A stretch of DNA of 64,000 nucleotides from Larus michahellis (Eukaryota > Chordata > Aves > Charadriiformes > Laridae), in the NCBI RefSeq assembly GCF_964199755.1, contig NC_133918.1, forward strand, positions 2,604,001-2,668,000. Reading direction: 5' to 3'. The notes below the pieces were generated by a model. That model was not told the origin of the DNA. It saw nothing but the letters and a program-made list of their open reading frames with translations, and made no database searches. The position numbers were made by a program, and so were the translations under genes. Of the stretch, positions 37,501-47,327 are shown in pieces (positions within the stretch are counted from its first letter, which is position 1; each line of letters opens with the position of its first letter).

Positions 37501-40500
37501 TTGCTGGAGTGAAGAAGGAGCAGAAGAATTTATTTCTTCAGCTCCCACAGGGAAAGGAAATATAAAAGTCAACTCCCCCAACCACTCTGCTTCTCCTTTT
37601 CTTTTTCTTTTTTTTTTGACGTCACCTTGAGCAAACTTCTTAACCCCTTTAATTCACTCTTGGGGAGTGCTTTTCAAAAGGAGGTGCTCATTTTCCTCCT
37701 CCAGGAGGTGATATAAATGGTCAGCCCTCACAACGCTGGCCTTGAGTGCAACCTCCTGTATTCCATGATGAACGCAAAAGCCTGACTGTGTTGCAAATAC
37801 CACGGGCGCGTTTGCTCGTGCCCACGTAAATCCCAAACCGTGCTCTCGATGCAGGTACAGACCGGCCCAGAAGATGGATGGCATGACGGAGAGCGGGTCC
37901 AACAGTAACCCGCACGCGACGCCCGAGCAATCGGTTGCTGCTCAAAGTCAACACCATCAGCAATTCATAGGTGAGGAGACGGCCTTAATGTATGAGATAC
38001 GTCATGTTTAGGCTTAGAGCTTTAAGAGGAAGGAAGGTCTTGTCCAGCAAGCCTGGCTGTTCTGCATTTGTTTGCTTTTCTAATAAATCTACAGTATTAT
38101 ATATTATAATATCTATATTATACATAGTGTGTGTTCTGATAAGCTCTTGTAACATCAGACTCGCTAAGTTTATTTGCTAACTCCCATACCCACAGGAAGC
38201 CTTTTTCCTTGTGCCGTCAGGTCTGTCCGTTCCCTCTAAGTATGTTTTTAATCCGACTGGCTTTATCCGTATTGGACGGGAGAGGCGGAGGTCCTGACGA
38301 GCCTCCTGAGACAGGCAGCCGGAGGGAGAAGAGCCATCCTCTTCCTTGCAAAGGCTGCAATACGCGCCCGACTGCAGACCACCCATACGGACCTTCTCCT
38401 TGGGAGACAAGCTCCCTGGCTTTGCCCGTCGTGGATCTACGTGTCTCCATCGTTCGAGTAGAGACACCAAATCCCAGCCAGCGCTGAGCCTTCTCTGAAA
38501 TACAGTCGCTCCTTTCCAATTTTATTTTCCATTGTACTCTCAAAATACCAGAGAGACATTTGTCAGGCTTCAGAGAAAATCTAATGGGAAGCGTGGTGGA
38601 TGAGGACAATGTATTCTTGTTTCTTTTATTACAGAGAGAAAGAAAACATTTTCCTTTCCACGCTGAACAAATGGGCCGCAGTTGCCTGCTTTTTTCCCGG
38701 TATAACAGCCTGAATTGGGAAAGTACAAGATTATCTGTCTCATTTCTCCTGTTTCATCCCCAGTTGAAACACGAAGGGTAGCAACCAGCGACAGCAGCGC
38801 CTTGCGCTCATCTGTAATCCTGCAGAACTGAGCGCTCCGAACTCTCACCATCTTTCCCGATTTTTTGCTTTTCCCTAGATGTAACCCACGTCTTTCCCGA
38901 GTTCCCAGCCCCGGATCTAGGTAACGTGCTCTTACGAGAAGGGGTCACCATGAACGATGTGAAAACTCTGCAGCTTCTTTACAGGCGACACTGCGAGGTG
39001 ATTCCTTTGAATATTTTTAATGGATTTATTAGTGGATGTGGGACATAATGCACATGCTTATCTCATGTCCTGCTCATAGGAAAAGCTGGAATATAATAGG
39101 GAATGCTTGATTTGCTAGGTATTACAACTCAGGTATCGCACGTGATGTTATTTTTTCATTGTGTGACCTGGTTTATGTCATGTTGATTATTGAAACAATG
39201 CCCTTTCCTTTTTTTTTTCTTGTAAATGACTTCTTCTAAATGGCAGCACGTGAAATTTATGCTTATACTGTGTGACAAAATGCTGGCAGAGCAGCTAATG
39301 AGTTGTGGTCTTTGTTGTTAGGCCACTTTGGACGTTGTGGTGAATCTTCAATTTCACTATATTGAGAAACTGTGGCAATCCTTCTGGAGTCCTAAAACAC
39401 CCTCTAGTGATGGCTCTGCTGCCCTGCCGCCCAGGTACGCTGCTGTGCTTCGATTGTTTCCCGATGCTCTGCTCTTCGGTGCTATTTCTTTTAAAAACGC
39501 ATAAAGTATTTTCACCTTCGTTAAGCATTTTGAGGGCTCCGTAGGACTTGAAAGTGTTAACTTCCCTGCAGAATCGGCACGAAGAGTGTCAGAAGTCTCT
39601 AAGATCGGAACGACCATGCGAATTTCAGCCCTCCGAGGAAAGCATCTGCTCTGATTCTCTCCGTCTGTGTGCCTTTTACCTCCTGCAACAAGTGCTCATC
39701 CAAAATGCCGAGCGCGTTCGGATGGATGAGGATGGGACGATGCTTTCCTCAATGGCCAGCAGGAGCAGGCAGGAACGGGTCTGTGTCATTAGACGTCAAT
39801 CTTGAGTGACGTCCCGGCCTTAGAGGTTTTAGCGACATCCAGACTGAGTCGCTGCTTTGCCCGGCTGTCCAGATCTTGAAAGTGCCTCGTGTTTTGAGGC
39901 AGATAATGGCAAACGAAGCTGCTCTGATCTTTGTACTCCTGCCTGGCTCGTCGTTAACTGCCTTTTCTTCATCCTTTGTGCGTTGGTAGCCTGCTGCCAG
40001 AGGGAGGGAAATAAGTGAAAATAGAGAAAATTGGAAAGGTGAAGGTTTCTTCTGAAAATCTGTATTGTAAGTCTGTGTTGTCCGCTTCTACTGATTCTAT
40101 AAGGACTTCCGATACTGACGTTTTATACTCAGAAGAAAAATGGTAAAAGTTTGAGTAATAAGCAAATACCCCATAATAATCTGTAGAATATGTCCCTGTA
40201 GATGTTACCCAATGGATATTTTCCCACAAAGAACCACTGTAGCTGCGTTTGATTGTTTCAAAACCTCTTTTACTTAAGCGTACACCTCCAAGGCGCATCG
40301 CAGCCCCGCGGGGAGAGCTGTGCTAGGTACAAACGGGCTCACTTGGGTACCGCAGGCAGCATTTCTGCAGGGCTCTCTCTAAACTAACCCACCTTGCTAA
40401 GGCTGCCTGCTCCCGTACCTCTCCGTACCGCTGCTAATGACCAAGATGACAGGTAAATAAAGCACTCCCTCCCCCTGCTCTCTCTCTCTACAAACATAAA

Positions 40501-43500
40501 ACCAATGTGGCAAACGGAAAGTATGGTAAAATGCCGAATATGGTTCCACTTAACAGAAATTTTAGGTACTTGATGGCCAATTTCTCCATGGGAGTGTTCT
40601 AGGGAGTATGTCTGGGGAGTTCATTTGCTAAAACCCCTCGGGCAGAGGCTATAACTACCTCTTTATAGTATGTCCAAGGCTTGGCTTTGGGCGTGGGGAA
40701 TGCGTAATGCGTGGGGAAAGTCCCTTGCAAATTCCCAGTTCGCAGCGTAATGTCTTAGCAGCTCTGCTTTGATGCTCTGGCAGTGCATTAAGGCTTCGGT
40801 TTTCTCTGCTTGCTCTGTAACTAAATATCTTATGCCTTAATCATGCACAAGAAGTTTCCATACATCTATAAAGTGAAAATAGCGCAAGCTTGATTGACCT
40901 CCTTCAGTTAGAGACGAGATGTTCTGTTCTCAGCGAAACACCAAATCTTTTTCCTTCTGAAAACCTGCAGCATTTGAAGGTGTTAAACACCCCAAAGTGT
41001 TGGTAGGAGCCGTCAATACCGGCTAATCTGCTTAAACAATATTACATTTTGTCCCCACTGCTAGAGCTAGGGATGGTTAGAGCACGGGGAGGGATGCGAA
41101 GGTTTTGGACACAGCTGGGTGTGTGAGGAGGCAGGGGCTGCAGTGACCGTAGTGCAGCACAATGCCCCGGTGCGTGAAGCACGGGCCAAGCACAGGGAGA
41201 TGTGGGTTTGAGGGAAAACTGGTCAGAGCTCTGACCCCACGGACGGAGAGGAGTTTGCAGCCTCAGAGAGGACTTGTACAAACAATCAGATGTTTCCTTC
41301 TGAAAGAAACATGAAGGGCTTTTTTCTGCTGAAAAGTTGGGTCAGGGATGGAGAGGGAGGGTGAACGCCCTGAATGCAAACCTGCTGCTAACGCCGCCTC
41401 CCTCCTCCTCCTCCCGCAGCGAAGAGGAACACGAAGGGACCCTCCCCAAAGATAAGCTGATCACTCTGTGCAAATACGAACCCATCCTCAAATGGATGAG
41501 GAGCTGCGATCACATCTTGTACCAGGCGCTGGTGGAGATTCTCATCCCAGACGTGCTCAGGCCGGTGCCCAGTGAGTATCCTCCAGCGTGGTCCAGAGCC
41601 CAGGGGCGCTCCCGGCTCCGGCTCCGCTCCTGCTCCTCGCAGGGCTGAGTCACGGGATGCTGTGTCTCACCCACAGCGATCCACGTCACTCGCTCGGTCT
41701 GGCTACCACTTGCCACAAAGACTTCCATCGTAAAAGCTGATTTAGAGGGGTTTGTTTTGAATACAAGCTCAAATATTGTGGCAACAGCAATATCGCTCCT
41801 GCGGCATTGCTCGCTCCGCGTCACCGGTGGCCCCTGGAAATTCCCATGCTTTTTCAAATTGGGTTTATTGCATATCACATCTCCTGACGTTGGCGAGGAG
41901 TCGAGGTAAAATCAGGGGCTGAAGGCACAAGTCAGCACGGCTAATCCTTGTGAGATATTCCTTGGAGGTGCTGTCTTTGTTTATGTAGGACCATCCTGTC
42001 CTCTACAGCACCTCCTGGAAATGTGGGGTCAACCGTTGTTGGGGAGATCAGCGATGGGATACCGAGGGTTTTCTCTCTGATTTGGCTCTTCAACGAAGTG
42101 CCTGCGTCGGTCTCCCCCCGGCCGCAGCTCAGCCCCGGGCTGGGTTGAGCAGTACGGGAAAGCCACGTCCCTCTGAGCTGTTGCTGTCAGGCTGCATGCT
42201 GGGGCACACGTGTGGCTTTAAAGAGCGTATTTCAGCATTTGGAAAACGCTCAGAAGGACCATGAATAAGAAAAGGATAAGAAAGAGTAAGAATAAGAAAA
42301 TAAGGATAAGAAAATAAGGATAAGAAAATAAGGATAAGGGTAAGGATAAGAATAAGAATGAGTAACAACATTAGAGAATAAGAAAAATTTGAATGTGTCT
42401 CAGGACCCAGCTGATTTCCTTGTTGCTAAACCAAGATCGCAGCTAACAGACGAGAGGCTGCGCTTTCCGCAGCAGGCCTAAGCTAGAAAGTGATGTCCAG
42501 AGATGATAGGGAACAGCCTTTCTAACTCTGCAGGCTTCTTTGCAGGCACCCTCACACAGGCGATCCGTAATTTTGCCAAGAGTTTGGAAGGGTGGCTGAT
42601 GAATGCAATGAGTGAATTCCCCCCCCACGTTGTCCAGACGAAGGTAAGCAGAGGAGCACGGCGCCGGTCGGGGCTAGGAACTGAGCGCGTGTGTGTGTCC
42701 ATGTTGCAGTTTTCCACAGCGACTGGAAGTCGCTGGCGGGGTTTGGCCAAGCGTCCTCCAGATTAGCGCGGTGTAATGAATAATTATGGACCGGTAAGGA
42801 GTGGGAGGACGGGTAGGGCAATTCCTTTGTACCAGAAGCTGATGCTGCTCTGTCCATTGAGCCATTCCTAGGTCCCGAGATTGTGGATAAAGCTTTCTAA
42901 GAAAATCTTTGCACTGGGATGAAGCTGGCCTACTACTAGAAAGTAGAGGGCACCTCAGGGACTGAGGGGCATTGCAGAGATTGAACCTCAGGCTCCCTCT
43001 CCTAAAGCCGTGGATTCTTGCAGCCTGTTCTCACCTTGCTGGTCTCTGCCGGAGGCAGAGTGTGAAAACCTGTTAGTTTAAAGAAAAGAAATGCAGAGGC
43101 TGGTTTGCAAGGTGCAATAGACGCTGCAGAAGTGCTGCTCGTGTATGCTTTGGAGGGCGGCGTGGGTGGGACTGCGCCGGCAACCCCAGCTGATGTGCGG
43201 TGTGTGCTTGAGCTCAGCATCGAGGAGAGTTTGCCTCCAAGCCCCGCGGCCTCCCGCTCGCGGTGCCCTGCGTGCTGTCTTACAGGTCGGGGTAGTGAGT
43301 GCCTTTGCGCAGACGTTACGGAGATACACGTCCCTGAACCACCTGGCTCAGGCCGCCCGGGCCGTGCTGCAGAACACTTCCCAGATCAACCAGATGCTCA
43401 GCGATCTCAATCGGGTCGACTTTGCCAACGTGCAGGTAACTTACGGTAGCTTTTCCTAGGTCGTGTTGTCTAGAACTGGGACTCTCTAATGAGGTTGTCC

Positions 43501-46500
43501 CCTGGTAACCAGCACCTTATTTCCAACACTAAGGAGCAATTAAATGAACAATATTTAATGGGTTCGGTGTTACTTTTCCAGGTAAGTGTGCCATCTCACT
43601 GTGAATAGTGGAGAAGGTAGTAAGGAACTTCTGTAATAGGTTCCTTACCAACAATTAATCGGTTCTAACAATAATATTGTACTGTGGTCTGGACAGATGG
43701 GAGGAGACGTGGTTCAAAGCTGGTTTGGAGCCCTTGTCTACTAGAAATGAAGTTGAATTCCTGGGTTGGGATGCACCAGCCATGCAGGCTTGGCATAAGT
43801 AACCGTCAAACCCTTCTTGCCGAGCAGGAGCAAGCCTCATGGGTGTGCCAGTGCGAGGAAGGCATGGTACAGAAGCTGGAGCAGGATTTCAAGCTCACCC
43901 TGCAGCAGCAGAGTTCTCTGGACCAGTGGGCTAGTTGGCTGGATAACGTTGTCACGCAAGTCCTGAAGCATCACGAGGGCAGTCCCAGCTTCCCCAAGGC
44001 AGCCAGGCAGTTCCTGTTGAAATGGTCTTTCTATAGGTACATTTTCTTTCTCGTTTTGGAGATATTTCTGCATCGGGGTTAGGGCGTCTAAATAGCTCCT
44101 TGAAAAGCCGAGGCCGAGTTCTTTACTTCCATGCAGCTCTGGTTAACTGTTGCTTTGCCCTGGTACAGAAGGGAGTGTTGTGTCTCCTGTATCCTTTCAG
44201 GATGGGGGTAGGATACTCCATCAACTAATTTCTTAATGTGCTTTGATACTCTTGGGTTAGAGGTAGAAACAGAGCACAGTGTCCTACAATACCTTCAGGG
44301 TCAAGATTTCACATCGGCCATGGTGCCAACATAAAACATAACCCAAATATTTTGTTTCCGGGCCATTTTCCAGCTCCATGGTGATCCGTGACCTCACCTT
44401 GCGCAGTGCTGCCAGCTTTGGTTCCTTCCACCTGATTCGCCTGCTCTACGATGAATACATGTTTTATCTGGTAGAGCATCGTGTTGCCCAGGCAACAGGG
44501 GAGACGCCGATTGCCGTAATGGGAGAGGTGAGAATTGTTTATTCCCTAGAAACAAACCCAAACTAAGCGGCGCTTAAAGAGACAGGCTTGGTTCACAAAC
44601 CGCACTGCGTCCTGGACGTGTTTTTCTAACCATCTTTGACAAAGGATTTACTGAGTTGTTTTGAGCACCTGGCGCAAGGACCCAGCTCCTTGAGCATCCT
44701 CCATCCTGGCTCGTGGGTTTTGGGGCAGTCGAGCGTCAGCTGGGCTTTGGGGGCCTGGAGGAGGGAAGAAAAGCATCTCTCCACTTCTCCCCATAACCTG
44801 TGGGCACCAACCCTGACTTTGGGGGTCCCACCAGGGCAAAGTCCCATCAAACACAAAAACTAAAGCAAGCGAAAAAAAGTCCAGAACTTGCTTTCCCTGC
44901 AACTTTGAGTGATACCGGTCACTGAATTTCTTCAGCCCTCTGCAAGCTCCAGAGTTACATGCTCAGTTTGCCACTCTCTGTATTTGACTTGAAGAAGAGA
45001 AGTGATTTTTGACTTGAAGAAGAGAAGTGATGGGTTGTTTGTGGTGGTGGTGGTGGGTTTGGAGGTTTTTTTTAACAAACCAGGCAGCAAATCTGGCACC
45101 TGGCTTGCAGGCAGGTCCTGTCCTGCCCAGCTGAAGCCACTTCTAATATTTCACCCTGAATCGCCCAGATTTAAAAGGCCCCCATCGACCTGTGACAGCA
45201 AGGTAGAAGCTACTGGTGAATTAAAACTGATCTCATTTGCTCCTTGAAGCTCATAACTGTTTTCTTCCCTCCCTGGAGCTCGTGTGGGGCAGCCAGGGAA
45301 ATCAACTGCATCCCCTCCCTTCCCATCACGCCCGTGCTGTTGCCCCAAGGCGCTGCGAGTTCCACTATTCCCTGCAAAATTTCTGTCTTTATTAGGAATA
45401 TGAAAGGCAGAGAGTGGCTTCCAGCAAAACGCAGCTGTGGGAGCCTTTCATCCTTCAGGTTTTGCCTTTCCTTTAAACTCTTGCAATATTTCAGTTCTCC
45501 AGGAGGAGGCTGATTCTTCCCAGCAAAAGGGGGTGAATCGTGTCCTTCCATTCCCAGCTCGCCTTGTAACTCCTGCTCTCCTCGGTTCCTTCTGCTGCCC
45601 AGCTTCACTTGACTTTTCAGCATTACCGTTAGAGCAATTTAGGGTTTCAAACCTCGTCGTAGAGGGAGAAAATACATCTCCAGAACCCGATATAGCCCCA
45701 GCTCTCTGGTTACGCGTGGCACCGTGGCCTTGCCAGCCCAAGCGCTTTCCTGACGGGAATGCAAAGGCTTTGTAGAGGGGTGGGGTGATGCTGGAGTGAT
45801 GCTGGGGTGATGCTGGAGTGATGCTGGAGCGATGCTGGAGTCCCAGGAGAGGGGAATTAGCTGCCCTACAGGTGCAGAGAGCTGGAGAAAAGGCACCATC
45901 CTTTGGAGATAATGTAGGGTGATATTTATCACTTTGGGAAGTCAATTCTGTAAAGGTTGTACTGGCAGTGAGGTGATATAAATAAGGAAGTATTTTTATT
46001 TTTTTCTACATTTGTTATAAAAATGATAGATGCAGCTAGAGCTGAAGGGGAAATGAAGGGGATAAGAGCAAAAGCGTTGAACCTAGAAGCAGAGAGGAAG
46101 GCAGGGCCAGAAGGTTTGCATGATAACTGCAAGCCTGACGCGGGATTTCCTTCGGTATTTCCGTACGGTTTTGTTTTAGTCGTCGCTGTGGGAAGAACGG
46201 CGGCTACGGTAAATGAGACGGAAGAGTCAGTAGCAGCTGAACATACTTCGGTCATACTGAGCAAAATTATCTAATGGCCTGGTATGTCCCTGGCCGGTGG
46301 CCCAGCAGCAAAGTGGAGGGTTTAAACGGAGACCTGATAAAATTACAGCCGAGCTCTGGACCTGCTGAAGTCTGTGCCAGATTTACCGTTACTTTAAAGG
46401 GTGGCAGGCTTTCAAATAATTCCTGGTGAATCACACAAAACTATTTCAAAAGCCCAAGAAATATCTAGGCTGAATGAATGTTACATTCACAAACCCGAAG

Positions 46501-47327
46501 ATGTAGCAATTTTTGGCCAGATCTGTCATCGCTATAGTACTACGTGAACTGTGTTTAAATGACTACGAGATATAAGCCTGAGAAAAAGCAAAAAAAAAAA
46601 ATAAAAAAAAAATCCCTAGCTAGATATATAAAAGTATCTTGAGTCCCAGATGATGTGGACACTGCCAAGTTAACGAGGTTGGTTGGCAGCTGGGTCTGGG
46701 CACTCAAATCAGTCTAAGAGCAAGTTTTCTGTGACTTGGGAGATGGAAAAATTTCTCCCTTTGTTCCAGAGCTCGATCCTGCCCCGGATTGTTCCGTGTG
46801 GTGTTTGCCCAGGGGTTTCAATGCCAGCGGCAGACTTTTCCCCAAAACCTGCGCTTGGTTTTGCTTTCTGCCCTTCGCCGCCGGCCCTGCTGATGCTTGT
46901 GGTTTCTCCCAAGCTTAAGCTGCTCCTTAGAATTGCTCGGAACTAGATGCCAAGTTGCAGGTTTGGGCGCCTCGGGTCTCCCCAAGCCTCACTAACCGTG
47001 TAACTCCTTTTTTCTTTCAGTTTGGCGACCTCGCATCCCTGTCCCCAGCGCTGCTGGACAAAGGTACCTCCTCTCCCTCCAGGAAAGTCCCACTGGGTCG
47101 GGGAGTGAATGGCTGCGGGAGGGGGAACCTCCTGCTGGCTCTTCCCGGAGGAAGAGGAAGGGAAGAAGGACCTCTTCCCTGCCGGTCCCCACTCTGACTG
47201 AGACTTGTCCTTTGCAGATGACATCAGTGACCTGGGCAGCGAGGTGGACACGGACTCCCGGAGCGTGGGGGAGCCGCTGGTGAAACGGGAACGCAGCGAG
47301 CCCGGCCACTCACTGCAGGAGATCTGA
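19476..47327 (+). CDS. RFX2: Regulatory factor X2 (span of 17 coding exons)
   Basis: RFX2 is a nuclear winged-helix transcription factor that binds X-box DNA as a homo- or heterodimer and drives ciliary and spermatid genes. Seventeen exons join in phase into 726 residues; I recall human RFX2 as 723. Order in the protein: Ala/Gln-rich N-terminal activation region (about 1-180), RFX DNA-binding domain (about 204-280, with [20 protein letters not shown]), then conserved regions usually called B and C (about 346-540), dimerisation region D (about 556-676) and an acidic C-terminal tail ending SLQEI. All 16 introns read GT-AG. The start Met at 19,476 begins MQSSE, like human MQNSE. RFX1 and RFX3 are the alternatives, but the N-terminus and the tail fit RFX2. 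No truncation or frameshift was found. The span includes introns; exons are listed separately. Confidence 0.96.
22271..22360 (+). CDS. RFX2: RFX2 coding exon 2 (residues 36-65)
   Basis: Begins [17 protein letters not shown] and ends VQQVPQQ, the Gln-rich part of the activation region, closely matching vertebrate RFX2. The acceptor is TTCTTTCAG and the donor GTAATA. It is 90 nt, phase 0 at both ends. Confidence 0.95.
23367..23446 (+). CDS. RFX2: RFX2 coding exon 3 (residues 66-91)
   Basis: Encodes [18 protein letters not shown] and onward to YTNGT, a conserved N-terminal block shared by RFX1-3. The acceptor is GTTGCAG and the donor GTAAGA. It ends in phase 2 (AT, completed to Ile by the next exon). 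Confidence 0.95.
24109..24373 (+). CDS. RFX2: RFX2 coding exon 4 (residues 92-180)
   Basis: The largest coding exon. It covers [26 protein letters not shown] and YLIHGGM up to HTSRSSPAT, the rest of the activation region. The acceptor is TTTGACAG and the donor GTATGT. An internal CAG|GTGACT at 24,199/24,200 could act as an alternative phase-0 donor. Confidence 0.94.
26374..26410. repeat. (GGAT)n / (GGAC)n microsatellite
   Basis: A tetranucleotide tract, GGAT repeated then shifting to GGAC/AGAC units, within RFX2 intron 4. Confidence 0.85.
28651..28725 (+). CDS. RFX2: RFX2 coding exon 5, likely cassette (residues 181-205)
   Basis: Exactly 75 nt, phase 0 on both sides, encoding [20 protein letters not shown] and the last five residues LLNSH. 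Skipping it keeps the frame and removes 25 residues just before the DNA-binding domain. As I recall, human RFX2 has a second isoform shorter by 25 residues, which fits. A long T run (about 28,608-28,630) precedes the acceptor. Confidence 0.94.
30559..30710 (-). mobile_element. CR1 LINE fragment, antisense
   Basis: The minus strand carries a CR1 3'UTR: on the plus strand it reads 'aatcacagaaccatc', then 'gggaagtgaccttcagaggccacc' and 'tccaaccccctgccctgagcagggac'. It is about 150 bp long and severely truncated, inside RFX2 intron 5. Confidence 0.88.
31919..31944. repeat. T26 homopolymer
   Basis: An uninterrupted run of T in RFX2 intron 5. No transposon body is attached that I recognise. Confidence 0.9.
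33625..33638. promoter_or_regulatory. Exact X-box in RFX2 intron 5
   Basis: GTTGCTTTGGTAAC fits GTTRCY-N2-RGYAAC at all defined positions. It lies 588 bp upstream of coding exon 6 in AT-rich DNA. It could be an intronic enhancer or internal promoter element bound by RFX factors; a chance match cannot be excluded. Confidence 0.5.
34227..34408 (+). CDS. RFX2: RFX2 coding exon 6, DNA-binding domain N-half (206-265)
   Basis: Encodes [20 protein letters not shown], then [22 protein letters not shown] and LRTRRLGT, most of the winged-helix domain and essentially identical to mammalian RFX2. The acceptor is CCTAAAG. The donor is AG|GTTGGT, weaker than its neighbours, but only this site keeps the frame into GNSKYHYYG. 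Confidence 0.96.
36705..36824 (+). CDS. RFX2: RFX2 coding exon 7, DNA-binding domain C-half (266-305)
   Basis: Completes the split Arg and encodes [14 protein letters not shown], the wing and last helix of the RFX domain, then [17 protein letters not shown]. The acceptor is TTCCAG and the donor GTAGGT; phase 2 at its 3' end. Confidence 0.96.
37045..37186 (+). mobile_element. CR1 LINE fragment, 3' end
   Basis: A short CR1 tail: 'catccctggaggggttcaagg', 'gtccctgcccagggcag', 'cccttccaacc', ending 'tctgtgattctgtga'. It lies in RFX2 intron 7, sense orientation. Confidence 0.92.
37855..37970 (+). CDS. RFX2: RFX2 coding exon 8 (residues 306-344)
   Basis: A variable linker after the DNA-binding domain (YRPAQKMDG to HHQQFI). 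It is Ser/Asn/Gln-rich and less conserved than neighbouring exons, as in other RFX2 proteins. The acceptor is GATGCAG and the donor GTGAGG. Confidence 0.94.
38879..38997 (+). CDS. RFX2: RFX2 coding exon 9 (residues 345-384)
   Basis: Encodes [15 protein letters not shown] followed by [19 protein letters not shown], the conserved region that begins the B/C segment. The acceptor is TTCCCTAG; the donor is GAG|GTGATT; phase 0 at the 3' end. Confidence 0.95.
39322..39434 (+). CDS. RFX2: RFX2 coding exon 10 (residues 385-421)
   Basis: Encodes [20 protein letters not shown], then [11 protein letters not shown] and SAALPP. The B-region helix is conserved while the 3' part varies among birds and mammals. 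The acceptor is TTGTTAG and the donor GTACGC. Confidence 0.95.
41420..41571 (+). CDS. RFX2: RFX2 coding exon 11 (residues 422-472)
   Basis: Encodes the acidic [17 protein letters not shown], then [20 protein letters not shown] and IPDVLRPVP, a strongly conserved part of the C region. The acceptor is CTCCCGCAG and the donor GTGAGT. Confidence 0.96.
42262..42363. repeat. Purine-rich AATAAGGATAAG tandem repeat
   Basis: About 100 bp of imperfect units of AATAAG(G/A)ATAAGAAA in RFX2 intron 11, a strand-asymmetric purine tract. Confidence 0.85.
42546..42643 (+). CDS. RFX2: RFX2 coding exon 12 (residues 473-505)
   Basis: Encodes [20 protein letters not shown] and [13 protein letters not shown]. 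The acceptor is CTTTGCAG and the donor GTAAGC. It starts in phase 1 and ends in phase 0, matching both neighbours. Confidence 0.96.
43286..43435 (+). CDS. RFX2: RFX2 coding exon 13 (residues 506-555)
   Basis: Encodes [20 protein letters not shown], then [18 protein letters not shown] and NRVDFANVQ, nearly invariant in RFX1-3. It is 150 nt, phase 0 both ends. The acceptor is CTTACAG and the donor GTAACT. Confidence 0.97.
43828..44036 (+). CDS. RFX2: RFX2 coding exon 14 (residues 556-624)
   Basis: Starts the dimerisation region: [49 protein letters not shown]. The acceptor is CGAGCAG, a rather purine-rich site; the donor is AG|GTACAT. Phase 2 at the 3' end. Confidence 0.96.
44374..44527 (+). 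CDS. RFX2: RFX2 coding exon 15 (residues 625-676), contains an X-box
   Basis: Encodes [20 protein letters not shown], then [18 protein letters not shown] and [11 protein letters not shown], the end of the dimerisation region. The codons for residues Val-Ala-Gln-Ala-Thr form an exact 14-bp X-box at 44,483-44,496. The acceptor is TTTTCCAG and the donor GTGAGA. Confidence 0.96.
44483..44496. promoter_or_regulatory. Exact X-box inside RFX2 coding exon 15
   Basis: GTTGCCCAGGCAAC is a near-palindromic, optimal X-box (GTTRCY-N2-RGYAAC). It spells part of the dimerisation region in frame. Whether RFX proteins bind it is unknown; it could be coincidental. Confidence 0.45.
44983..45031. repeat. 25-bp tandem duplication in RFX2 intron 15
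   Basis: The word 'tttgacttgaagaagagaag' with its 3' neighbours is present twice in direct succession (starting about 44,983 and 45,008), apparently a recent slippage or repair duplication. Confidence 0.85.
45785..45840. repeat. 11-bp minisatellite (TGATGCTGGAG)
   Basis: Five near-identical copies of an 11-bp unit in RFX2 intron 15, varying at one or two positions. Confidence 0.88.
47021..47063 (+). CDS. RFX2: RFX2 coding exon 16 (residues 677-690)
   Basis: A small 43-nt exon encoding [14 protein letters not shown]. The acceptor is TTTCTTTCAG and the donor GTACCT. It ends in phase 1. Confidence 0.93.
47218..47327 (+). CDS. RFX2: RFX2 coding exon 17 and stop (residues 691-726)
   Basis: Encodes the acidic tail [20 protein letters not shown], then [16 protein letters not shown] and TGA at 47,325. 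The VKRERS motif and the SLQ(E)I/SLQGI ending are typical of RFX2. The acceptor is TTTGCAG. Confidence 0.95.

Larger units (their letters stand above)
36825..47217 (+). other. RFX2 introns 7-16
   Basis: Introns at 36,825-37,854, 37,971-38,878, 38,998-39,321, 39,435-41,419, 41,572-42,545, 42,644-43,285, 43,436-43,827, 44,037-44,373, 44,528-47,020 and 47,064-47,217. They contain one CR1 piece and three small tandem repeats listed separately. No nested gene is recognisable. Confidence 0.8.

Noticed and set aside
43494-43509. GTTGTC...GGTAAC as a possible X-box in intron 13
   Set aside because: The left half is off consensus and the 4-nt spacer is outside the usual range.
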